Part shown: one piece after another, positions 6,534 to 11,450 of the stretch | Layout of the letters: every line of letters begins with the position of its first letter | How positions within the stretch are numbered: the stretch's first letter is position 1 | Translations under genes and position numbers: made by a program | The notes under the pieces: model-generated | What the model was told of the DNA's origin: nothing | The model's database searches: none | What the model saw: only the letters and a program-made list of their open reading frames with translations | DNA from: an uncultured Actinomycetes bacterium | GTDB taxonomy: Bacteria > Actinomycetota > Thermoleophilia > Solirubrobacterales > 70-9 | Reading direction: 5' to 3' | DNA: 11,450 nucleotides | Assembly (NCBI GenBank): GCA_937907435.1 | Contig: CALCIA010000336.1 | Span: forward strand, 1-11,450

Positions 6534-8180
6534 ATGATTCCGCTGGGCAGTTTCGATACCAGCTATTTCTTCGAACTGTTCGGCAACAGCCGGCTGTGGT
6601 CGGCGGCGGAGACGACGGTTCTGCTCGCCTCCGTCGCCTGGGCCGCGAGCGCGGTGCTGGGCATGCTGTTGTCACAGATGTCGCGCTCGCGGTTCACGGC
6701 TGCGCGCGGGATCGCCTGGTTCTACGTGTGGATCTTCCGCGGCGTGCCGATGCTGCTGCTGATCATCTTCGCGTACACGGCGGTCCCGCAGCTCCTTCCC
6801 TCCACCACCAGCTTCCTCTCGCACCCGCTCTACGCCGGCGGTGTCGCGATCATCGTCAGCGAGAGCGCCTTCATGGCCGAGATCTTCCGCGGTGCCTTCA
6901 CCGGGGTGGCCAAAGGCCAGGTCGAGGCGGGGCGCGCGCTCGGCCTCACCCATATTCCGATCCAGCGCCTGATCGTGCTGCCGCAGGCGCTGCGGATCGC
7001 GATGCCGCCGCTCGGCAACGAGTGGATCGCGACCCTGAAGAACACCTCGTTGGTGTCGGTCATCTCGCTGGTCGAGCTGACCCTGGCGGCGCAGCGGATC
7101 TACTCGCAGAACTTCAAAATCACCGAGACGCTGGCCGCGGTCGCGATCTTCTACCTGGCGGCGGCGACGATCTTCAGCTTCGGCCAGGGCTGGCTCGAAC
7201 GCCGCCTCGACGTCACCCGCGAGGGCGGCGGCATGCTCGGCGGCTGGGGCGAACAGCTGCCGAAGCTGTCCGGCTGGCTGCGCTCGCCCGAGCGCGAGGT
7301 GCCGACCGACGAGGAGCTGAGCGCCGAGCTGGACGGGCGGCCGGTCCTCGACGGGATCTCGAGCGTGCTGATCCCGGAGCGGCCGCGGCGCGCCCCGCGC
7401 GCGCTCGGCGACGACCTGATGGTCAGCGCCAAGGGCCTCCACAAGCGCTTCGGCGACGTCGAGGTGCTGCGCGGGGTCGACCTCGACGTCCGTCAAGGTG
7501 AGGTGGTGACGCTGATCGGCCCCTCCGGCTCGGGCAAGACGACGCTGATCCGCTGTCTGAACGCGCTGGAGACGGTCGACGGCGGCACGGTCGAGGTCAA
7601 CGGCGAGCTGGTCGGGATGCGGCGCGGCAAGGACGGCACCGTGGCCAAAGCCGGCGAGCGGTCGGTCGCCCGGCAGCGGGCGAAGATCGGGATGCTGTTC
7701 CAGCAGTTCAACCTCTTCCCCCACAAGACCGCCCTGCAGAACGTGACCCTCGCCCCCGACGAGCTGAACCTCGCCCGCAAGCCCGACCTCGAGGCGCGCG
7801 GTCGTGACCTGCTGGCGAAAGTCGGGCTGGGGGCGAAGTGCGACTGCTACCCGCACGAACTCTCCGGTGGCCAGCAGCAGCGCGTGGCGATCGCCCGGGC
7901 GCTGGCGATGCAGCCGGTCCTGATGCTCTTCGACGAGCCGACCTCGGCGCTCGACCCCGAACTGGTCGACGAGGTGCTGGGGACGATGACCCAGCTCGCC
8001 GACGAGGGGATGACGATGGTGATCGTCACCCATGAGATGGCCTTCGCCCGCGACGTCAGCGACAAGGTCCTGTTCATGGATGGCGGCAAGATCGTCGAGC
8101 AGGGGCCGCCGACCCAGATCTTCGGCGGCTCGGAGCACGAACGCACCCGCCGTTTCCTGCAGCGGATGCACGCGGTCTAG
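6534..8180 (+). CDS. fused amino acid ABC transporter permease/ATP-binding protein
   Basis: This 548-residue protein joins two usually separate subunits of a polar amino acid importer. Residues 1-225 are a HisM/GlnP-like permease with about five membrane segments and the EAA coupling loop at 131-152 (EAGRALGLT onward). A charged linker (about 226-293) leads to a GlnQ-like ATPase from about 294. There GPSGSGKTT is at 329-337 (Walker A), the Q-loop at 389-391, the signature LSGGQQQR at 443-450, the Walker B VLMLFDEPT at 462-470 and the switch His500. Two copies would make a complete homodimeric transporter in the membrane, as no second permease gene is present. The ATG at 6534 uses GGAGGG in the end of the binding-protein gene. 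It powers uptake of the ligand caught by the preceding lipoprotein. Such fusions are known but are less common than separate genes. Confidence 0.94.
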   Translation: MIPLGSFDTSYFFELFGNSRLWSAAETTVLLASVAWAASAVLGMLLSQMSRSRFTAARGIAWFYVWIFRGVPMLLLIIFAYTAVPQLLPSTTSFLSHPLYAGGVAIIVSESAFMAEIFRGAFTGVAKGQVEAGRALGLTHIPIQRLIVLPQALRIAMPPLGNEWIATLKNTSLVSVISLVELTLAAQRIYSQNFKITETLAAVAIFYLAAATIFSFGQGWLERRLDVTREGGGMLGGWGEQLPKLSGWLRSPEREVPTDEELSAELDGRPVLDGISSVLIPERPRRAPRALGDDLMVSAKGLHKRFGDVEVLRGVDLDVRQGEVVTLIGPSGSGKTTLIRCLNALETVDGGTVEVNGELVGMRRGKDGTVAKAGERSVARQRAKIGMLFQQFNLFPHKTALQNVTLAPDELNLARKPDLEARGRDLLAKVGLGAKCDCYPHELSGGQQQRVAIARALAMQPVLMLFDEPTSALDPELVDEVLGTMTQLADEGMTMVIVTHEMAFARDVSDKVLFMDGGKIVEQGPPTQIFGGSEHERTRRFLQRMHAV

Positions 8181-8205
8181 GACCTGAACGAGACAGGGAG
8201 GCAAG

Positions 8206-8883
8206 ATGGCAATCGAACGAAATCTGCTCAGGGATCAGGTCAAGCAGGAGGTGCTCGACCTGGTGATGAGCGGTGAGCTGAACGGCTCCGAGCGGATCGC
8301 CGAGGCGGCGCTGGCGCAGCGGCTGGGGGTCAGTCGGACGCCGGTGCGCGAGGCGCTCGTCCGGCTCGAGGAGGAGGGGGTGATGTGCGCGGTCCCCGGC
8401 AAAGGCTTCTCGGTGATGCCGCTCTCGGCCGGGCAGGCCCGCGACCTCTACCCGGTGATCTCGGCCCTGGAAGGGCTGGCGATCCGCACCGCCGAGGAGC
8501 TGCCCGACCTCGAGCGGGCGCGCTCGCTGAACGAGCAGATGCTCGCCCATCAGACCGACGACGAGGTCTGCCGCCGGCTCGACGCCGAATTCCACGCGAC
8601 GCTCGTCGCGAAGGCGACCAACCAGCGGCTGCGCAACCTGCTCGCCGACCAGCAGCAGGTGCTCGCCCGCTACGAGGCCGCCTACATGCGCTACACGGCC
8701 CAGCACCCGGACTCACAGCGGACGATGGCGACCTCGGTCGCCGAGCACGACCTGATCCTCGACGCGCTCGCCGCCGGCGACCGCGACGGCGCGGTCCGGG
8801 CGCTGGAGGCCAACTGGCAGAACGGGATGGAGCGCCTGCTCGAGATCCTCGGCGACCTGGTCGAGGCGAACGGCTCGCTGTGA
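8206..8883 (+). CDS. GntR family (FCD domain) transcriptional regulator
   Basis: This 225-residue protein has an N-terminal winged helix (about 5-70) with RIAEAALAQRLGVSRTPV at 30-47, followed by REALVRLEEEGV: the classic GntR recognition helix. The C-terminal FCD ligand-binding domain spans about 78-215. Of the usual Asp-His-His-His metal set, Asp126 and His130 (RLDAEFH) and His181 (AEHDLILDAL) are visible. The last His, expected in ALxAHL, is Asn203 in LEANWQ. FCD regulators sense small carboxylates or amino-acid-like ligands and are mostly repressors. Lying inside the catabolic operon, it probably controls this locus from the divergent promoter, where GTATAC overlaps the -10. It has its own GGGAGG ribosome site 25 bp after the transporter, and its stop overlaps the GTG start of the next gene. 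Confidence 0.93.
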   Translation: MAIERNLLRDQVKQEVLDLVMSGELNGSERIAEAALAQRLGVSRTPVREALVRLEEEGVMCAVPGKGFSVMPLSAGQARDLYPVISALEGLAIRTAEELPDLERARSLNEQMLAHQTDDEVCRRLDAEFHATLVAKATNQRLRNLLADQQQVLARYEAAYMRYTAQHPDSQRTMATSVAEHDLILDALAAGDRDGAVRALEANWQNGMERLLEILGDLVEANGSL

Positions 8884-9896
8884 GGGTCGAGGCGGTCACC
8901 ACGCGCGAGATCGTCGCCTCGGCCCTGGAGCGGGTCGGCGTCGCCCCCGAGGCGGCGGCGATCCAGGCGCGCTGGCTGGTCGAGGGCGAGCTCCGCGGCC
9001 ATCCCTCGCACGGGATCCAGCGACTGCCGGTGCTGGTCGAGCGGGTCCGCAAGGGGCTCCTCGACGCCGGCGCCGAGCCGCGCCTGGAGTGGGGCGGGGA
9101 GGCGACGCTGCTGGTCGACGGCGACGGCGGCCTCGGCCCGGCGGTCGCGACCCGGGCGCTGGCCGCGCTCGAGCCACGGGCCCGCCGGCTTGGCGTCGCC
9201 GTCGCCGCCGTGCGCAACTCCGGCCACCTCGGCCTGCTCTCCCCTTACGTCGAAAGCGTCGCCGCCGGCGGCCTGGTCGGGATCGCCCTGACCACCAGCG
9301 AGGCGCTCGTCCACCCCTTCGGCGGGGCGCGGGCGCTGATCGGGACCAACCCGATCGCGGTCGGGATCCCGACCCCGGGCGAGCCGTTCGCGCTCGACAT
9401 GGCGACCGGCGAGATCTCGATGGGCAAGGTCCTCGCCTACGCGCAGCGCGGCCAGGAGCTCGAGCCGGGCTGGGCGATCGACGGCACGGGGCAGGCGACC
9501 CGCGATCCCGCCGCGGTGGCGGCGATCGCGCCGTTCGGCGGCGTCAAGGGCTACGGCCTCGGCCTCGCCTTCGAGCTCCTGGTCGGCATCCTCTCGGGCA
9601 CCGCGTTCGGCACCGACGTGCTGGGCACGCTCGACACCGAGCATCCGGTCACCAAGGGGGACCTCTTCATCTGCCTGGCGCCGGAGCGCTTCGGCGTCGG
9701 GCCGGAGACGATGGAGCGGCTCGGCGCCTACCTCGAGGAGCTCCGCGGCTCCGCGGTCGCGTCCGAGCCGGTCGCGGTCCCCGGCGATCGCGCCCGGGCG
9801 CGGCGCCGACGGGCGCTGGCCGAGGGGATCGAGCTCCCCGACGAGCTGGTCGCGCGGCTGCGCGAGCTGTGCCCGGCCGCGGAGGCGCTCTCGTGA
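8880..9896 (+). CDS. Ldh2 family NAD(P)-dependent 2-oxoacid / cyclic imine reductase (malate/L-lactate dehydrogenase family)
   Basis: This 338-residue enzyme belongs to the Ldh2 family, whose members include ureidoglycolate dehydrogenase, sulfolactate dehydrogenase and piperideine-2-carboxylate reductase. Marks are RGHPSHG at 39-45 with the catalytic-type His44, RNSGHLG at 112-118, GTNPIAVGIP at 155-164, DMATGEISMGKV at 173-184, GVKGYGLGLAFELL at 221-234 and PGDRARARR at 301-309. It would interconvert a 2-hydroxy acid (or saturated cyclic amino acid) and its oxo (or imine) form. The GTG at 8880 is chosen because it overlaps the GntR stop by 4 nt (GTGA), gives the family's usual N-terminus and normal length. 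Extending the frame upstream would overlap the regulator. The next gene also begins by a GTGA overlap. Direction of the reaction and substrate are unknown. Confidence 0.92.
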   Translation: MRVEAVTTREIVASALERVGVAPEAAAIQARWLVEGELRGHPSHGIQRLPVLVERVRKGLLDAGAEPRLEWGGEATLLVDGDGGLGPAVATRALAALEPRARRLGVAVAAVRNSGHLGLLSPYVESVAAGGLVGIALTTSEALVHPFGGARALIGTNPIAVGIPTPGEPFALDMATGEISMGKVLAYAQRGQELEPGWAIDGTGQATRDPAAVAAIAPFGGVKGYGLGLAFELLVGILSGTAFGTDVLGTLDTEHPVTKGDLFICLAPERFGVGPETMERLGAYLEELRGSAVASEPVAVPGDRARARRRRALAEGIELPDELVARLRELCPAAEALS

Positions 9897-11104
9897 GCGG
9901 CGCCGGCGTCCTGCGGGCACCGGGTGCGGTCCTCTTCGGGTGGGGCGCGCTGGAGGCGGCCGGCCCGCGGACCGCCGAGCTGGGCGGCAGCGTCCTGCTC
10001 TGCACCGACGCCGCCGTCGTCGACACCGACGCCGGGCGGCGGCTGCGCGCCGGCCTCGAAGCCGCCGGCCTCGCGGTCGCGGTCTTCGCCGAGACCGAGC
10101 CCGAGCTGCCCCGCGCCAACGTCGAGGCGGCGCTGGCGGCGGCGCGCGCGCACGGCGCCGAGGTCGTGGTCGGCTTCGGTGGCGGCTCGGCGATCGACAT
10201 CGCCAAGGTGACGGCGCTGCGGCTGCGCCTCGACGGGGAGCTCGAGGACTTCGTCGGCGAGAACCTGGTTGCCGCCCCGGTCGCGCCGCTGGTCGCGATC
10301 CCGACCACCGCCGGCACCGGCTCGGAGGTCTCGCCGGTGGCCGTGATCTCCGACCGCAAGGGCAAGCTGAAGGTCGGGATCTCGAGCCCGCGGCTGATCC
10401 CCACGGTGGCGATCTGCGATCCCGCCGCGACCCTCACCTGCCCGCGCGGGGTGACCGCCCACTCCGGTGTCGACGCCCTCTTCCACGCGGTCGAGTCCTT
10501 CACCGCGCGGCCGATCGAGCCCGACTGGAGCGACCACCCCGGCCCGATCTTCCGCGGCAGCAACCCGCTGACCGCGCCCCTCGCGCTGTCGGCGATCACG
10601 TTGATCTCCGGTGCCCTGGAGCCCGTCCTCGCCGACGGCGGCGACCGCCGCGCGCGCGAGGACATGCTGCTCGGCGCCCTGCAGGCGGGGCTCTCCTTCT
10701 CCCAGGCCGGCAACGCGGGCGCCCACGCCCTGCAATACCCGATCGGCGCCCGCACCAAGACCCCGCACGGGCTCGGCGTCGGCCTGCTCGCCCCCTACGT
10801 CCTCCAGTACGTGCTGCCCGAGGCGCGCCGACCTTTGGCCGCGGTCGGCGGCGCCCTCGGCGTCGGCGAGGACCCGGAGGCCGCGGTCGACGAGCTCGCC
10901 CGCCTCGTCACCGTCGCCGGCATCCCCACCTCCCTGGCCGACCTGGGAATCGAACGCTCCGAGCTGGCCGGCCTGGCGGCCGAGGCGGCCCCGATCGAGC
11001 GCCTGCTCCGCAACAGCCCGCGGCGGCTGGCCCGCCCTGAGCTCGAGGCGATCCTGGAGGCGGCGTGGCAGGGCGACCGGGAGCTGTTGAGGGAGGGCCG
11101 TTAA
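9893..11104 (+). CDS. iron-containing (group III) alcohol dehydrogenase
   Basis: This 403-residue protein is a full-length Fe-ADH. The NAD-binding loop is GFGGGSAIDIAK at 94-105, followed by PTTAGTGSEVSP at 138-148. Metal ligands are Asp194 and His198 in HSGVDALFHAVESF, His278 in NAGAHALQYPIG and His292 in KTPHGLGVGLL; the 14-residue gap between the last two matches the family. These enzymes interconvert alcohols and aldehydes or ketones, such as lactaldehyde, propanediol or small functionalised aldehydes. The GTG at 9893 overlaps the preceding stop by 4 nt (GTGA), which decides the start. It is the last gene of the rightward operon and is followed after about 20 bp by the 3' repeat element. 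In the pathway it probably reduces or oxidises a small aldehyde product; the substrate is not visible. Confidence 0.93.
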   Translation: MSGAGVLRAPGAVLFGWGALEAAGPRTAELGGSVLLCTDAAVVDTDAGRRLRAGLEAAGLAVAVFAETEPELPRANVEAALAAARAHGAEVVVGFGGGSAIDIAKVTALRLRLDGELEDFVGENLVAAPVAPLVAIPTTAGTGSEVSPVAVISDRKGKLKVGISSPRLIPTVAICDPAATLTCPRGVTAHSGVDALFHAVESFTARPIEPDWSDHPGPIFRGSNPLTAPLALSAITLISGALEPVLADGGDRRAREDMLLGALQAGLSFSQAGNAGAHALQYPIGARTKTPHGLGVGLLAPYVLQYVLPEARRPLAAVGGALGVGEDPEAAVDELARLVTVAGIPTSLADLGIERSELAGLAAEAAPIERLLRNSPRRLARPELEAILEAAWQGDRELLREGR

Positions 11105-11126
11105 GTGGTTGGTTCCATGCGCTCCG

Positions 11127-11228
11127 CGGAAGCTGGCGTTTGGGGAGGGTCGGGACCTCGCAAGCTGTCGCCCGGGGAGGCCGATTCCCCGCAAGCTGCC
11201 GCCCGGGTAGGGGACGCGCCCCTCTCGC
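11127..11228 (+). repeat. 3' tandem repeat element, right copy (end of rightward operon)
   Basis: Three units with periods of 32 and 31 bp follow the alcohol dehydrogenase stop, with aagctg cores at 11130-11135, 11162-11167 and 11193-11198. The first unit is degenerate (CGGAAGCTGGCG); the other two read CGCAAGCTGTCGCCCGGG and CGCAAGCTGCCGCCCGGG. The element ends in the same acgcgcccctctcgc tail as the left copy. Positions 11159-11228 are an inverted copy of 1-70, about 87% identical by hand alignment. Both copies lie downstream of, and in the same sense as, the operon they follow. The tail forms the first arm of the hairpin at 11217-11266. Confidence 0.8.
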
Positions 11229-11266
11229 CACGGCCCGGGCAGGCTGTGGCCGTGGCGAGAGGGGCG
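11217..11266 (+). terminator. long perfect GC-rich hairpin after the rightward operon
   Basis: A perfect 19-bp inverted repeat (11217-11235 with 11248-11266) encloses a 12-nt loop. The first arm starts CGCCCCTCTCGCCACGG, and the second is its exact complement. This is strong enough to act as an RNA hairpin. No T-run follows: the next bases are ggtatgaaac. It is therefore not a textbook intrinsic terminator, though GC-rich actinobacterial terminators often lack the T-run. Protection of the mRNA 3' end is another possibility. Confidence 0.55.
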
Positions 11267-11396
11267 GGTATGAAACAAGTGGAGGGATCCTCGCGGGAGG
11301 CGCACGGGAGGGTCACGGGACCGTGACGGGAGGCAGACGTCGTCACAAAGACGGTGAGAACTCAACGCTTTCTCCCGTGTTGTCCAACAGTGACTT
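11267..11396. other. intergenic stretch without a recognised gene
   Basis: No convincing coding region is seen. A short dyad, gtcacgg-ga-ccgtgac, lies at 11312-11327 inside a run of repeated ACGGGAGG-like words. A second dyad, tgttg-tc-caaca, lies at 11378-11389. Base composition drops in GC toward the right end. It could hold the promoter or operator of a gene beyond the window, but no clear -35/-10 pair was found. Confidence 0.4.
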
Positions 11397-11448
11397 ACGC
11401 GCTGCGTGTTTTGACCCCCCTATAGGGGCCCTAAAACACGCAGCGCGT
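11397..11448. repeat. large palindrome with nested palindrome at the window edge
   Basis: A perfect 16-bp inverted repeat, acgcgctgcgtgtttt (11397-11412) with its complement at 11433-11448, encloses a 20-bp centre. The centre itself contains the 12-bp palindrome CCCCTATAGGGG at 11417-11428. As RNA or cruciform DNA it would form a long, stacked hairpin. It may be a bidirectional terminator between this operon and a gene to the right, or a dispersed palindromic repeat. The sequence ends two bases later, so its neighbour is not visible. Confidence 0.7.
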
Positions 11449-11450
11449 TT

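Noticed and set aside
105..9896. Allantoin/ureide degradation (AllC, AllD, AllE-like trio: M20, Ldh2, cupin)
   Set aside because: The families match in name, but the cupin is one domain of 123 residues rather than a two-cupin enzyme of about twice that length. No allantoinase or ureide transporter is present, and the transporter is of amino-acid type. It remains a weaker alternative.
1..11228. Terminal inverted repeats of a transposon
   Set aside because: No transposase, integrase or target-site duplication is visible, and each copy is a multi-unit tandem repeat placed right after a stop codon. A 3' element explains placement and sense better, though a cassette is not excluded.
11127..11228. 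CRISPR array, because of units spaced about 31 bp apart
   Set aside because: The units are contiguous and similar throughout with no unique spacers, and no cas genes are present.
11105..11326. Small open frame directly after the alcohol dehydrogenase
   Set aside because: It is made almost entirely of the tandem repeat units and the hairpin, has no ribosome site and no similarity to a known family.
9728..11365. Very long minus-strand open frame (545 codons) opposite the alcohol dehydrogenase, and similar long frames opposite or offset from other genes (for example 3973-5544 minus and 6672-8204 minus)
   Set aside because: They lie fully on top of genes with clear family motifs, show low-complexity Arg/Gly/Ala/Asp-rich translations and have no recognisable domains. 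They are expected shadows in high-GC DNA.

Overview
High-GC bacterial DNA with strong G/C third-position bias, GTG starts, 4-nt stop/start overlaps and a Gram-positive style lipoprotein signal. This suggests a high-GC actinobacterium; a lineage such as Thermoleophilia is possible but cannot be fixed from this sequence. The window holds one complete divergent catabolic/transport locus of eleven genes, with almost no unused space between positions 105 and 11104.

Leftward operon (minus strand, in transcription order): an M20-family N-carbamoyl-amino-acid/allantoate-type amidohydrolase (3022-1781), a RidA enamine/imine deaminase (1734-1318), a TauE/SafE anion exporter (1283-543) and a small one-domain cupin (476-105). 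Rightward operon: a zinc-ribbon threonine-synthase-like PLP enzyme (3077-4324), an M24 metallohydrolase (4321-5538), an amino-acid-type solute-binding lipoprotein (5563-6531), a permease-ATPase fusion (6534-8180), a GntR/FCD regulator (8206-8883), an Ldh2-family 2-oxoacid/imine reductase (8880-9896) and an iron-type alcohol dehydrogenase (9893-11104). The 54-bp divergent gap (3023-3076) carries a TTGACA-17-TATACA promoter whose -10 element contains the palindrome GTATAC. The predicted transcript start lies almost on the ATG at 3077, so that mRNA is probably leaderless.

Together the genes look like a pathway that imports a polar, amino-acid-like compound (lipoprotein plus fused transporter), hydrolyses it (M24, M20), and processes it by PLP chemistry. 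RidA would clear the reactive enamine/imine. The two dehydrogenases would handle 2-oxoacid and alcohol/aldehyde products, and TauE would export an anion. The substrate is unknown. An amino-sulfonate or a modified (carbamoylated or peptide-like) amino acid fits the enzyme set, but this is inference.

The most unusual structure lies outside the genes. Both operons end in the same 3' repeat element: three units of about 31 bp, the last two plus tail (positions 1-70 and 11159-11228) about 87% identical. Because the operons diverge, the copies are inverted in the DNA but sit in the same sense relative to transcription. On the right, the element runs into a perfect 19-bp hairpin, and a second 16-bp palindrome with a nested 12-bp palindrome lies at the window edge. 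A second anomaly is the binding-protein gene, which uses GAA for 36 of 39 glutamates while its neighbours use mainly GAG.
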